A stretch of DNA of 64,000 nt, taken from Actinomadura terrae. Its GTDB lineage: Bacteria > Actinomycetota > Actinomycetes > Streptosporangiales > Streptosporangiaceae. The notes under the pieces are model-generated. The model had not been told where the DNA came from. It ran no database searches and worked only from the letters and a program-made list of their open reading frames with translations. The stretch is taken from contig NZ_JAICDG010000002.1 of assembly GCF_022751215.1 (NCBI RefSeq), forward strand, positions 1,674,001 to 1,738,000, written 5' to 3'. Shown in pieces: positions 20,800 to 29,923 of this stretch (positions are counted from its first letter, which is position 1; every line of letters starts with the position of its first letter). The translations under genes and the position numbers were made by a program.

Positions 20800-20841
20800 G
20801 GCGCGGCCTGCACCGGGGGGCGGCTCGGCGCAGGCCGCGCC
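20800..20841 (-). terminator. Chitinase terminator
   Basis: GGCGCGGCCTGC (20800-20811) pairs perfectly with GCAGGCCGCGCC (20830-20841), just beyond the stop codon of the minus-strand chitinase gene. Confidence 0.7.
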
Positions 20842-20853
20842 ATGGGGGAGGGG

Positions 20854-22398
20854 CTAGAAGCCTGCCGTGATCTTGCTGAACTCCCACGGCTGCTGGCTGG
20901 TGCCGCTGCACTCCTCGGAGGTGCCGCCGCCGGGGCACGGACGGTCCCGGTTGACCGACCAGAAGGTGAACCTGACCAGGCCCTTGGACTTGGCCCAGTC
21001 GCGGATCTGGGTCCAGATCGCGGTGGTGGTGAGCTCATTCTGGTCCGACACGCCGTTCATGCCGGAGATGCCCATGTGGCCGTACGCCTGCGCGTCCGTC
21101 CAGCCGTAGGCCGACTTGAGGGTGTTCTTCAGACCCTCACTGGCGCTGACGGTGTTGCCGTACATGTCCGAACCGCCGTTGAAGTCGAACGGCATGATCG
21201 TGAACACGTCCACGTTGGCCTGGAGGGCCTTGGACTGGTCGATGAGCCGCTTGCCCCAGGTGTTCGGGCCGCTGGTGAAGGTGCCGAACGTGAGGATCGT
21301 CTGGATGCCGGGGTTCTTCTGCTTGATGATCTTCAGGGCGCCGAGGATGCGGTCCTGGACGGCCGCGCTCTCGAACTCGTCGGTGTTCTCGATGTCGATG
21401 TCGATCGCCTTGAGGTTGAAGGCGTCGATCACCTTCTGGTACGCACCGGCGAGCGCCTCGGGCGAGTTGCAGTTCGGGCCGAGCTTGTTGCCCGACCAGC
21501 CGCCGACGGACGGCAGCACGTCGCCGCCGGCCGCGCGGATCTTCGCGATCGCCTGGGCGTCCACGCCGCCGGTGAGCGGCCGCTGGCCGTCCCAGCTCGG
21601 GTTGCAGCCGCCGCCCGAGAGGATGAACGCCATCGTGAACCACTTGACCCCGCTGGCCTTCATGACCACGGTCGGGTCGGGCGGGCTGCCCCAGCCCATG
21701 TAGAGGTAGGGCGCCGCCTTGCCGACCGCGGGGGTGGTGCAGCCGGTGGTCGTCCCGGAGACGGCCTGGCTCGCGGGGGACTCGCCGACCGCGTTGTAGG
21801 CCTTGATCACGTAGGTGTGCGACGAGCAGGTCTCCAGGCCGGAGATCGTCGTGCTGGTGCCGCTGGTCGTGGCGCGCACGTCCGAGCCCTCGTAGACCCG
21901 GTAGCCGGTGACGTCGCCGCCGGGCGCGGTCCACGACAGCGTCAGCGAGGTGTCGGTGCGCTCGGACACGCTCGGCGAGGCCGGTGCCTTGGGGGCGCCC
22001 GGGGTCCCGTCGTCGGTGCAGGACGCGCCGTTCAGCGAGCAGTTCGTCGGGGTGCCCGTGCCGCTGACGAGGAAGCCGAAGGTCACCTTCGAGCCGTCGC
22101 CGATGGTGGTGTTGTACTCACGGTTGGTGAAGGTGGCGTGCTGCCCGGACTTGGTGAGGATCGCGTCCCAGTAGGACCCGATGGACGCGCCGGCGGGCAG
22201 GTCGAACTCCACCTTCCAGCCCGAGATCTGGGAGCCGGTGGTGTTGGTGATCGTGTACTTGCCCTCGTAGCCCGAGCCCCAGTCGGAGGCCTTGGTGAAC
22301 GTGGCGGTCGCCGATGCGGCGGCGTTCGCCGGGACGGGGACCAGCAGGGCGATGACGAGCGCGCTGAGCGCGGTGAGGAGTGGGAGAAGTCTTCTCAA
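20854..22398 (-). CDS. Secreted GH18 chitinase with CBM2 and FN3 domains
   Basis: The 514-aa exported protein has a signal peptide (about 1-27, ending PANAA), a CBM2-type binding module (about 28-130, with GWKVEFDLPAG), one fibronectin III domain (about 145-225) and a GH18 barrel (about 235-514). The catalytic DxDxE is complete: D333, D335, E337. Known: this architecture hydrolyses crystalline chitin outside the cell. The only start in frame near the signal peptide is TTG at 22398, with GGGAG six bases upstream. A palindrome about 117 bases upstream is shared with the LPMO gene, suggesting a common chitin regulon. Confidence 0.93.
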   Translation of the reverse strand: MRRLLPLLTALSALVIALLVPVPANAAASATATFTKASDWGSGYEGKYTITNTTGSQISGWKVEFDLPAGASIGSYWDAILTKSGQHATFTNREYNTTIGDGSKVTFGFLVSGTGTPTNCSLNGASCTDDGTPGAPKAPASPSVSERTDTSLTLSWTAPGGDVTGYRVYEGSDVRATTSGTSTTISGLETCSSHTYVIKAYNAVGESPASQAVSGTTTGCTTPAVGKAAPYLYMGWGSPPDPTVVMKASGVKWFTMAFILSGGGCNPSWDGQRPLTGGVDAQAIAKIRAAGGDVLPSVGGWSGNKLGPNCNSPEALAGAYQKVIDAFNLKAIDIDIENTDEFESAAVQDRILGALKIIKQKNPGIQTILTFGTFTSGPNTWGKRLIDQSKALQANVDVFTIMPFDFNGGSDMYGNTVSASEGLKNTLKSAYGWTDAQAYGHMGISGMNGVSDQNELTTTAIWTQIRDWAKSKGLVRFTFWSVNRDRPCPGGGTSEECSGTSQQPWEFSKITAGF

Positions 22399-22514
22399 TT
22401 TTTGCTCCCGGGTAGGAGACGCGGACACGCAGGAATCCCCCGAACCCCGAGTCGTTGACGTCGCATGGCGAGGTAACGCTGGCGGGGAGCGGGCCACAAC
22501 CGACCTCGAATCAT

Positions 22515-22529
22515 TAGGAAAGTTTCCTA
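22515..22529. promoter_or_regulatory. Palindromic operator TAGGAAA-N-TTTCCTA (chitinase)
   Basis: A perfect inverted repeat with a one-base centre lies in the 468-base gap between the chitinase and acsA, about 117 bases before the chitinase start. The same 7+1+7 palindrome is at 53983-53997 before the LPMO gene. It is unlike the DasR site I recall for streptomycete chitinases. Apart from this site and the acsA terminator I see nothing else in 22399-22865. Confidence 0.75.
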
Positions 22530-22802
22530 TCAGTCGGATGTACGGTAACCACCGCGTCGCCCACCGGCAAGACCTCACGGCGCTCGCCTCCGTTTCGCCT
22601 TCCAACCACCCCAGCTAAAGGACCGAACCAGCACGCCCACCATGAATATCGGCACCATCTGCCAACGATTACGCGCGTCCCTTGGCAGGCGACGCACAGA
22701 ACCGCCGTTCATACCCCTGCGCGGGAACGGACACGGGCGGATGGATCGGACGAAAGTAGACGGTGAAGGTTTACGGCGAGGGAAAGCGCACGGCGAACGG
22801 CA

Positions 22803-22834
22803 CACGGGCCCCCGCCCGGAGGCGGAGGCCCGTG
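22803..22834 (-). terminator. acsA terminator
   Basis: CACGGGCC (22803-22810) pairs with GGCCCGTG (22827-22834), and CCGCC/GGCGG extends the helix inside. It lies about 30 bases downstream of the acsA stop on the minus strand. Confidence 0.7.
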
Positions 22835-22865
22835 ATCGCCGGAACTTCCCGTTGGTTCTCCCCTG

Positions 22866-24836
22866 TCAGTCCTCCTTCGACGTGGGCAGCTTCGCGGCGA
22901 TGAGGTCCATCACCGACGAGTCCTGCAACGTGGTCACATCGCCCAGCGAGCGGTTCTCCGCGACGTCCCGCAGCAGCCGGCGCATGATCTTGCCGGAGCG
23001 CGTCTTCGGCAGTTCCGGGACGACGAGGATCTGCCGGGGCTTCGCGATCGGGCCGATCTCCCGCGCCACGTGCTCGCGCAGCTCGGCGGCCAGCTCGGGG
23101 CCCTTGTCGGCGGTGCCGCCGCGCAGGATGACGAACGCGACGATGCCCTGCCCGGTCGTCGGGTCGGTCGCGCCGACCACCGCCGCCTCGGCCACCTGCG
23201 GGTTGGACACCAGCGCCGACTCCACCTCGGTCGTGGAGATGCGGTGCCCGGAGACGTTCATGACGTCGTCCACGCGGCCGAGCAGCCACAGGTCGCCGTC
23301 GCCGTCCTTCTTCGCGCCGTCCCCGGCGAAGTAGAAGCCCTGCTCGGCGAACCGCGACCAGTAGGTGTCGGCGTAGCGCTCCGGGTCGCCCCAGATTCCG
23401 CGCAGCATCGACGGCCACGGCTCGGTCAGGACGAGGTAACCGCCGCCGCCGTCGGGCACCGGGACGCCGTCGCCGTCCACCACGTCCGCGGCGATCCCCG
23501 GCAGCGCCACCTGCGCCGACCCGGGCTTGGCCGCGGTGACGCCCGGCAACGGGCTGATCATGATCGCGCCGGTCTCGGTCTGCCACCAGGTGTCCACGAC
23601 CGGGGTGCGGCCGCCGCCGATCGTGTCGCGGTACCAGATCCACGCCTCGGGGTTGATCGGCTCGCCCACCGACCCGAGCAGCCGCAGCGACGACAGGTCG
23701 AACTTCGCGGGGATGTCGTCGCCCCACTTCATGAACGTGCGGATCGTCGTCGGCGCCGTGTAGAGCAGCGTGACCTTGTACTTCTGGATGATCTCCCAGA
23801 ACCGGCCCCGGTGCGGCGTGTCGGGCGTCCCCTCGTACATCACCTGCGTCGCGCGGTTCGCGAGCGGCCCGTAGACGATGTAGGTGTGGCCCGTCACCCA
23901 GCCGATGTCGGCCGCGCACCAGTACACGTCGGTGTCGGGCTTCAGGTCGAACACGGCGTGGTGGGTGTAGGCGGCCTGGGTCAGGTAGCCTCCCGAGGTG
24001 TGCAGGATGCCCTTCGGCTTCGCCGTCGTCCCCGAGGTGTAGAGGATGAACAGCGGCTGCTCGGCGTCGAAGTACTCCGGCGTGTGCGCGCTCGGCTGCC
24101 GGTCGACGACGTCGTGCCACCACACGTCGCGTCCCTCGGTGAACGGCACCGCCTCGCCCGTCCGCCGGACGACGAGGACCCGCTCGATCCCGGTGCCCTC
24201 GGCCGCCTCGTCCGCCGCCGGCTTCAGCGCGTTCGGCTTGCCGCGCCGGAACCCGCCGTCGGCGGTGATCAGTATCCGGGCCCGCGCGTCCTCGATGCGG
24301 TTGCGCAGCGCCTCGGCGGAGAAGCCGCCGAACACGACCGAGTGCGGGGCGCCGAGCCGGGCGCAGGCCAGCATCGCGAACACGGCCTCGGGGATCATCG
24401 GGAGGTAGATCATCACCCGGTCGCCGGCCCGCACGCCGAGCTCGACGAGCGCGTTCGCGGCCTTGCACACCTCGTCCTTGAGCTGCGCGTAGGTGATCGT
24501 GCGGGTGTCGCCCGGCTCGCCCTCCCAGTGGATGGCGACCTGGTCGCCGTGCCCGGCGTCGACGTGCCGGTCGACGGCGTTGACCGCCACGTTGAGCAGA
24601 CCGCCGTTGAACCACTTCGCGAACGGGGGGTCCCATTCGAGGGCGCTCGTCCAGGGGCGTCCCCAGTCGAGCCGCCGCGCCTGCTCCTCCCAGAACGCGA
24701 TCCGGTCGGAGGCGGCCTCGGCGTACGCGGACGCGGTGACGTTGGCCTCGGCCGCCAGCCCGGACGGCGGCGGGAACCGCCGGTCCTCGGCCAGGAGGTT
24801 GGACAGGGTGTCCTTGGATGGGGGCATGTCGCTCAC
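22866..24836 (-). CDS. acsA: Acetyl-CoA synthetase
   Basis: The 656-aa AMP-forming enzyme makes acetyl-CoA from acetate, ATP and CoA in the cytosol. It has the P-loop-like motif YTSGTTAKPKG, the core motif TWWQTETG, the hinge region around WLLGRVDDVMNVSGHR, and the C-terminal KTRSGKIMRR with the lysine that is acetylated in Acs enzymes. Length matches the family. The start is GTG 24836 with GAGGAGA upstream. It follows the acetate permease gene satP by 28 bases, so the two form an acetate-uptake and activation operon. Confidence 0.96.
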   Translation of the reverse strand: MSDMPPSKDTLSNLLAEDRRFPPPSGLAAEANVTASAYAEAASDRIAFWEEQARRLDWGRPWTSALEWDPPFAKWFNGGLLNVAVNAVDRHVDAGHGDQVAIHWEGEPGDTRTITYAQLKDEVCKAANALVELGVRAGDRVMIYLPMIPEAVFAMLACARLGAPHSVVFGGFSAEALRNRIEDARARILITADGGFRRGKPNALKPAADEAAEGTGIERVLVVRRTGEAVPFTEGRDVWWHDVVDRQPSAHTPEYFDAEQPLFILYTSGTTAKPKGILHTSGGYLTQAAYTHHAVFDLKPDTDVYWCAADIGWVTGHTYIVYGPLANRATQVMYEGTPDTPHRGRFWEIIQKYKVTLLYTAPTTIRTFMKWGDDIPAKFDLSSLRLLGSVGEPINPEAWIWYRDTIGGGRTPVVDTWWQTETGAIMISPLPGVTAAKPGSAQVALPGIAADVVDGDGVPVPDGGGGYLVLTEPWPSMLRGIWGDPERYADTYWSRFAEQGFYFAGDGAKKDGDGDLWLLGRVDDVMNVSGHRISTTEVESALVSNPQVAEAAVVGATDPTTGQGIVAFVILRGGTADKGPELAAELREHVAREIGPIAKPRQILVVPELPKTRSGKIMRRLLRDVAENRSLGDVTTLQDSSVMDLIAAKLPTSKED

Positions 24837-24864
24837 GGTCGCTCTCCTCTCGTCCGGCGGGGCG

Positions 24865-25491
24865 TCAGCCGATGGGCCAGGTGGGCATGACCGTGCGCTT
24901 CCAGGTCGAGTTCGTGACCGAGGCGAACGAGGTGTACCAGGCCAGGACGGCGGTGAGCAGGCCGAGGTAGCCGCCGACCTTGGTCATGTTCTCGTTGACG
25001 GTCAGGTCGCCGATCGTGAGGAACACGAACGTCGCGGTCAGGAACACGAACACGGCCGCGACCGCGCCGCTCACCCGCAGCGAGGCGATCGTCATGTACG
25101 CGGTGAAGATGGTCCAGCCGAGCAGGAAGACGCCGACCGCGTGGGTCGCCTGGTCGGCGGTCGCGCCGGTCGGCTTGTAGAAGAACAGGATTCCCGCGAA
25201 CGCCAGCCAGAAGGCGCCATAGGAAGTGAACGCGAGGGCGCCGAAGGTGTTGTCCTTCCGGAACTCCCACATTCCGGCGGCGAATTGCGCGAGGCCGCCG
25301 TAGAAGAGCGCGAGGCCGAGCACGACGCTCTTCGTGCCCACCTCCAGGATGCCCGCGTTGACGCAGCTCAGCACGAACGTCGTCAGGGCGAACGCGGCGA
25401 GCCCGAGCGGCCCGGGGTCGGCGATTCCGGGCGCCGGCGCCACCTGCTCCGGAGCCCTGACCGGTAGCCTGCCCGCTTCGATATCGGCCAT
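24865..25491 (-). CDS. satP: Acetate/succinate permease (SatP/YaaH family)
   Basis: The 208-aa protein has six TM segments and the family signature ADPGPLGLAAFALTTF near residue 25, with a second family-typical region at GGLAQFAAGMWEF. Known: GPR1/FUN34/YaaH proteins carry acetate across the inner membrane. It sits directly upstream of acsA on the same strand, and the ATG at 25491 has GGGA in front. Inferred: it delivers acetate to AcsA. Confidence 0.93.
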   Translation of the reverse strand: MADIEAGRLPVRAPEQVAPAPGIADPGPLGLAAFALTTFVLSCVNAGILEVGTKSVVLGLALFYGGLAQFAAGMWEFRKDNTFGALAFTSYGAFWLAFAGILFFYKPTGATADQATHAVGVFLLGWTIFTAYMTIASLRVSGAVAAVFVFLTATFVFLTIGDLTVNENMTKVGGYLGLLTAVLAWYTSFASVTNSTWKRTVMPTWPIG

Positions 25492-25651
25492 TCGATTTCC
25501 CTCCCGTCGCGCGTCTCACGACGCGAACAAGCGCTGATGAGGCGAACATAGGCCCGCGAACTCGGGCGAAATAGAGCAGGCCGGAGTCGATCGGCCAATG
25601 GCGAAACCCGGGCGATGGCGTGCGCCCGCGTCCGAGCGAACGGTCGATCCG

Positions 25652-25688
25652 TTACGACCAGCGGTGCACCCTGTTTACGACCAGCGGT
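25652..25688. repeat. 14-bp direct repeat across the symporter stop codon
   Basis: TTACGACCAGCGGT occurs at 25652-25665 and 25675-25688. The second copy is the reverse complement of the last codons and TAA stop of the symporter gene, so the coding end has been duplicated just downstream. Confidence 0.7.
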
Positions 25689-27447
25689 TCGCGCGCAGCG
25701 TGTCGCCCGTGTCGGGCCCGGCCGGACGCACCGACTCGGGCGCGTGCATGCGCACCATCACCGACGCGATGTCCGCGCGCAGCCGCCCCCTGGTCAGCCG
25801 CGACACCACGATCATCACCAGGAACGCGATCGGGACGGTGAGCGCCGACGGCTCGGCCAGCAGCTCGCGCGGCCAGCCGTCCAGCCCGGGCAGGAGGGTC
25901 GAGACGATCACCGCGGCGGTGGCGAGGCCGCCGCCCGCGACCAGGCCCGCGGCGGCGCCCGCCGAGGTCAGCCCGCGCCACCAGATCCCGAGCAGCAGCA
26001 GCGGGCAGAACGACGACGCGGCGACCGCGAACGGCAGCCCGACCGCCCGCGCGATCGGCACCCCGCCCGTCGACATCGCGACCGCGAACGGGACGCAGAT
26101 CGCCACCACCGTGCCGATCCGGAACGGGTGGAAACGCCGTATCCGGCCGCCGGAGCGGCCGCCCAGCATGTCCTGCGCGAGCACCCCGGCGACCGACATC
26201 GTCAGCCCGGACGAGGTCGACAGGAACGCCGCGAACGCGCCCGCCGTGACCAGCGCGCCGAGCAGCCGCCCGGCCGTGCCGGGCACGAGATGGCCGGGCA
26301 GCAGCAGCACGATCGCGTCGGCGTCGCCGGTCACCAGCAGTTCGGGCGCGTAGAGGCGGCCGAGCGCGCCGTAGGCGGTGGGCAGCAGGTAGAAGCCGCC
26401 GAGCAGGGCGAGGACGGCGAGCGCCGTGCGCCGCGCGGCCCGCCCGTCGGGGTTGGTGTAGAAGCGCACGAGGATGTGGGGGAGCCCCATCGTCCCGAGG
26501 AACGTCGCGATGACCAGCGAGTACGTCGCGTACAGCGGATGGCCGTGCCCGCCGCCGCCGTTGAGCGGCGAGGCCCACGCGTGGTTGCCCGCGATCGCCG
26601 AGCCGTCCATGACCGGCGCCGCCGACCCGGCCGGGAACGTCAGCCGGGCCTCCTCGGCGACCGTGTGCCGCCCGGCGGCCAGGGGGAGGGACGCGTCGGC
26701 GCGCCGCCCGTCCACGACGCCGTGCGCGGTCACCGTCACCGGGACGCGCACGTCGATGCGCGTGGCGGTGTCGAACCGCACGGTCGTCGCCGCCGCGAAC
26801 TCCGGCGCGTCGTGCGCGGTCACCGGCGGCGCGCCCCGGCTCGACCAGGCGAACCCGACGAACAGCAGCGGGATCGTGATCGCGGTGATCTTCACGCAGT
26901 ACTGGAACGCCTGCACGGCGGTGATGCTGCGCATCCCGCCGACCGACACGCTCGCGACCACCACGACCACGATGATCAGCGCGCCCAGCCACGGCGGCGC
27001 ACCGGTGATCACGTGCAGGGTCAGCGACGCGCCGCGCAGCTGCGGGACGAGGTAGAGCCACCCGACGACGATCACCAGCACGCTCGACATCCGCCGCACC
27101 ACCGGCGACCCGAGCCGCGCCTCGGCGAAGTCGGGCAGCGTGTAGGCGCCCGAGCGCCGCAGCGGCGCCGCCACCAGCAGCAGCAGGACGAGGTACCCGG
27201 CGGTGTAGCCGACGGGATACCAGAGCATGTCGGCGCCATAGGCCATGACCAGCCCGGCGACGCCGAGGAACGAGGCCGCCGACAGGTACTCGCCGCTGAT
27301 CGCGGAGGCGTTCCAGATCGGCGAGACGGTACGGGAGGCGACGTAGAAGTCCGACGTCGTCCGCGACCGGCGCAGGCCGCGGCTGCCGATCAGGACCGTG
27401 ACCACGGTGACGACCGCGATCGCGACGACCGCGTACCCGGAGCTCAC
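25675..27447 (-). CDS. ActP/MctP-like sodium:solute symporter
   Basis: The 590-aa membrane protein of the SSS family has about 13 TM segments, with SAASFLGVAGLVMAYG and GTMGLPHILVRFY as family landmarks. An extra hydrophilic insertion of about 100 residues lies between TM segments (roughly 215-320). Known: relatives carry acetate, pyruvate or other short monocarboxylates with sodium. The start is GTG 27447, overlapping the stop of the small two-TM gene upstream. The neighbouring satP-acsA and LytS/LytTR genes suggest a monocarboxylate substrate under sensor control. Confidence 0.9.
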   Translation of the reverse strand: MSSGYAVVAIAVVTVVTVLIGSRGLRRSRTTSDFYVASRTVSPIWNASAISGEYLSAASFLGVAGLVMAYGADMLWYPVGYTAGYLVLLLLVAAPLRRSGAYTLPDFAEARLGSPVVRRMSSVLVIVVGWLYLVPQLRGASLTLHVITGAPPWLGALIIVVVVVASVSVGGMRSITAVQAFQYCVKITAITIPLLFVGFAWSSRGAPPVTAHDAPEFAAATTVRFDTATRIDVRVPVTVTAHGVVDGRRADASLPLAAGRHTVAEEARLTFPAGSAAPVMDGSAIAGNHAWASPLNGGGGHGHPLYATYSLVIATFLGTMGLPHILVRFYTNPDGRAARRTALAVLALLGGFYLLPTAYGALGRLYAPELLVTGDADAIVLLLPGHLVPGTAGRLLGALVTAGAFAAFLSTSSGLTMSVAGVLAQDMLGGRSGGRIRRFHPFRIGTVVAICVPFAVAMSTGGVPIARAVGLPFAVAASSFCPLLLLGIWWRGLTSAGAAAGLVAGGGLATAAVIVSTLLPGLDGWPRELLAEPSALTVPIAFLVMIVVSRLTRGRLRADIASVMVRMHAPESVRPAGPDTGDTLRANRWS

Positions 27448-27824
27448 GAACGGTCGACCAGGTCCTCGAACTCGTGCTCGTTGCGCTCGGCCTGGCGCAC
27501 GTAGAGCACGGCGCCCGCGACCAGGCCCGGGTAGACCAGCACGCCGAGCAGCAGCCACGGCAGCGGCAGCCCCGCGACGTTCAGGCTCCGCACCTGCGGT
27601 ACGAACGCGAACACCAGCGGCAGCGCGCCGAGCAGCACCCCGAACAGCGCGCACACCCGGATCGCCAGGTGCAGCTGGACGCGCATCAGCGACCGGATCA
27701 TCAGGTCGCCGAGCTGGGTCTGCTCGTGCAGGTCGCGGCGGCCGCCCGCGCCGGGACGCAGCCGCGTCGCCCGCCCGGCGCTGCGCTGCACCCGGACGCG
27801 CTTCGGCGGCTCGTCCCCGGTCAC
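27444..27824 (-). CDS. Small two-TM protein, symporter partner (DUF485-like)
   Basis: The 126-aa protein has a basic cytoplasmic N-terminus and two TM segments (about 57-77 and 88-110, ending in YVRQAERNEHEFEDLVDRS). Known: ActP-type symporters are usually encoded next to a short DUF485-type membrane protein. It is coupled at both ends, to the LytTR regulator upstream and the symporter downstream, by GTGA overlaps. The start is GTG 27824. The match to DUF485 is by size, topology and position rather than by a clear motif. Confidence 0.75.
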   Translation of the reverse strand: MTGDEPPKRVRVQRSAGRATRLRPGAGGRRDLHEQTQLGDLMIRSLMRVQLHLAIRVCALFGVLLGALPLVFAFVPQVRSLNVAGLPLPWLLLGVLVYPGLVAGAVLYVRQAERNEHEFEDLVDRS

Positions 27825-28594
27825 GGGCGGTGCGCCCCGGGCCGCGCGTGCCGGACGAGCCGGTCGCGCAGCGCGCGCGTGTTGCGGCGGCTGACCGGCA
27901 GCCGCATGTCGCCGACCCGCACCGCGCACCGTCCCGACTCGATGTACATCTCGTCGATGTAGGCGAGCGCGACCAGGTGCGAGCGGTGCACGCGGACGAA
28001 CCCCGCGTCGCTCCACGCCTCCTCAAGCGCGGTCAGCGACGTGCGGACGAGGTAGCTCTCCCGCTGCGTGTGCAGCCGCGCGTAGTCGCCGTGCGCCTCG
28101 GCGTACCGCACCTCCGACCGCCGGACGAACCGGGTGACCCCGACCAACTCGACCGGGATCATCTCGTCCTCGGGGGCGACCTCCTGGCGCGTCCGTCCCG
28201 AGACGGCCTCCACGACGCGCCGCACGGCCTCGGCGAGCCGCTCCTGCGCGACGGGTTTGAGCAGGTAGTCGACGGCGCCCAGTTCGAAGGCGTCCACCGC
28301 GTGCGTCTCGTAGGCGGTGACGAACACGATCTTGGGCGGCCGCTCGAAGTGCGCGAGCACCCGCGCGAGGTCGAGGCCCGACAGCCCCGGCATGCGGATG
28401 TCGAGGAACAGCGCCGCGACCGCCCCGTCCTCCAGGGCGCGCAGCGCGGCCGCGCCCGTGGCCGCCGTCGACACCCGGCACACCCGGTCGTCGGCGGCCA
28501 GCAGGTAGGCCAGGTCCTCGATCGCGGGCAGCTCGTCGTCCACGACGAGGACGTGCAGGCCCTCCTCGACGCTCTCCTCGGCCAGACTGGTCAA
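27821..28594 (-). CDS. LytTR-family response regulator
   Basis: The 257-aa protein has an N-terminal receiver domain with D65 in ALFLDIRMPG and Lys in YLLKPV, then a C-terminal LytTR DNA-binding domain (RFVRRSEVRYAEAHGDY, then FVRVHRSHLVAL). The start is TTG 28594, overlapping the sensor stop as TTGA, with GGGGGTGAG upstream. Known: LytS/LytTR pairs, including pyruvate sensors in other bacteria, switch on carboxylate transporters. Inferred: it controls the co-transcribed symporter. Confidence 0.92.
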   Translation of the reverse strand: MTSLAEESVEEGLHVLVVDDELPAIEDLAYLLAADDRVCRVSTAATGAAALRALEDGAVAALFLDIRMPGLSGLDLARVLAHFERPPKIVFVTAYETHAVDAFELGAVDYLLKPVAQERLAEAVRRVVEAVSGRTRQEVAPEDEMIPVELVGVTRFVRRSEVRYAEAHGDYARLHTQRESYLVRTSLTALEEAWSDAGFVRVHRSHLVALAYIDEMYIESGRCAVRVGDMRLPVSRRNTRALRDRLVRHARPGAHRP

Positions 28595-29781
28595 GAGACG
28601 CTCACCCCCGCCTTGTACTTCGGGATCCGCAGGCTGACCTTCGTGCCCGCGCCCGGCCCGGTCTCGATGACCAGGCCGAACGCGGTGCCGTACACCTGGC
28701 GCAGCCGTTCGTCGACGTTGACGAGGCCGACCGAGTCGCCGCCGGGCTGCTCGCCGTCCAGCGCCCGGCGGATGTACTCGGGGTCCATGCCGACGCCGTC
28801 GTCCTCCACGCTGAGCAGGCACTCCTGCCCGGCGTCCTCGGCCACGATCGTGACGTGCCCGACCCCGGTCTTGTGTTCGAGCCCGTGCCGGACGGCGTTC
28901 TCCACCAGCGGCTGGACGCACAGGAACGGCACCGCGACCGGCAGCACCTCCGGCGCGATCCGCAGGCTGACCCGGAGCCGGTCGCCGAACCTGGCGTGCT
29001 CCAGCAGCAGGTACCGGTCGATCGAGCGCAGCTCCTCGGCGAGCGTCGTGAACTCGCCGTGGTTGCGGAAGGAGTACCGGGTGAAGTGCGCGAACTCCAG
29101 CAGCAGCTCGCGGGCGCGGTCGGGCTGGGTGCGGACGAACGCGGCGATCGTCGTCAGCGAGTTGTAGATGAAGTGCGGCGAGATCTGCGCGCGCAGCGCC
29201 CGCACCTCCATCTCCGCGAGCCGGGTGCGGGAGCGGTCCAGCTCCGCGAGCTCCAGCTGCGTGGACACCCAGCGCGCGGTCTCGCCGACCGCGCGGACGA
29301 GGCCCGCGGTGGCGGCCGAGTCGTAGGCGGCGAGCGTCCCGACGACGTGGTCGCCCGCCGTCAGCGGCGCGATCACCGCGTGCACGAGCGGGCAGTCGGG
29401 GTCCTCGCAGGCGACCTGGTCGGCCTTGAGGACCACGCTGCGTCCGGTGCCGACGGGGTGCCGCGCGTGCCGGACGGCGTCGCCCGCGTGCGCCTCGCCG
29501 GTGCCGTCCCAGGCGAGCAGCGCGCGGCCGTCGGTGACCGCGACCGCCTGGCAGCCGAGCAGGGTCCGCAGGTGCCGCGCGGCGCGTCCGGCGCCCTGGG
29601 CGTCCAGGCCGCCGCGCAGCGTGCGCGCCGCGACCGAGACCGTGTGCAGCGTCTGGTAGGTCGCCTGCTCCGCCGGGCCGCCGAGGTAGCGGCGCGATCG
29701 GGTCACCAGCCGCAGCAGGACCCCGACGGCGAGGATCGCGCCGGTGATGGCGAGGGTGGCCAAAGTCGTCTGCATCCGCAC
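28591..29781 (-). CDS. LytS/YehU-type sensor histidine kinase with GAF domain
   Basis: The 396-aa protein has one N-terminal TM segment (about 5-24), a GAF-like domain (about 40-170), a His_kinase domain with RAQISPHFIYNSL (H203) and an HATPase domain (VENAVRHGLEH, DDGVGM). Only one TM and a cytoplasmic GAF domain suggest an internal ligand. The GAF segment contains a CEDPDCPL cysteine pair. It is the first gene of the kinase, regulator, two-TM and symporter operon. The start is GTG 29781 or ATG 29775. Confidence 0.9.
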   Translation of the reverse strand: MRMQTTLATLAITGAILAVGVLLRLVTRSRRYLGGPAEQATYQTLHTVSVAARTLRGGLDAQGAGRAARHLRTLLGCQAVAVTDGRALLAWDGTGEAHAGDAVRHARHPVGTGRSVVLKADQVACEDPDCPLVHAVIAPLTAGDHVVGTLAAYDSAATAGLVRAVGETARWVSTQLELAELDRSRTRLAEMEVRALRAQISPHFIYNSLTTIAAFVRTQPDRARELLLEFAHFTRYSFRNHGEFTTLAEELRSIDRYLLLEHARFGDRLRVSLRIAPEVLPVAVPFLCVQPLVENAVRHGLEHKTGVGHVTIVAEDAGQECLLSVEDDGVGMDPEYIRRALDGEQPGGDSVGLVNVDERLRQVYGTAFGLVIETGPGAGTKVSLRIPKYKAGVSVS

Positions 29782-29867
29782 GCCCTTGATCGCAACTGCC
29801 GCAACTATGACACGCCTGTTTCGGGCATATCAATGGCGAGTTTCGGTCAATGAACGGGCGACTGAAC

Positions 29868-29897
29868 CGTGGGGCCCCTGTCAGGGCCCCACGGTCA
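29868..29897 (-). terminator. Terminator of the secreted carboxylesterase
   Basis: A perfect 12-bp stem, ACCGTGGGGCCC (29868-29879) with GGGCCCCACGGT (29886-29897), closes a six-base loop downstream of the minus-strand esterase. Confidence 0.75.
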
Positions 29898-29923
29898 GCG
29901 TCACCTCTCGGTGAGTGAGCGGA

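Noticed and set aside
22642..22865. Plus-strand ORF beginning MNIGTICQRLR
   Set aside because: It reads through the acsA terminator and into antisense acsA; only the first codons lie in free sequence and no ribosome-binding site is seen.
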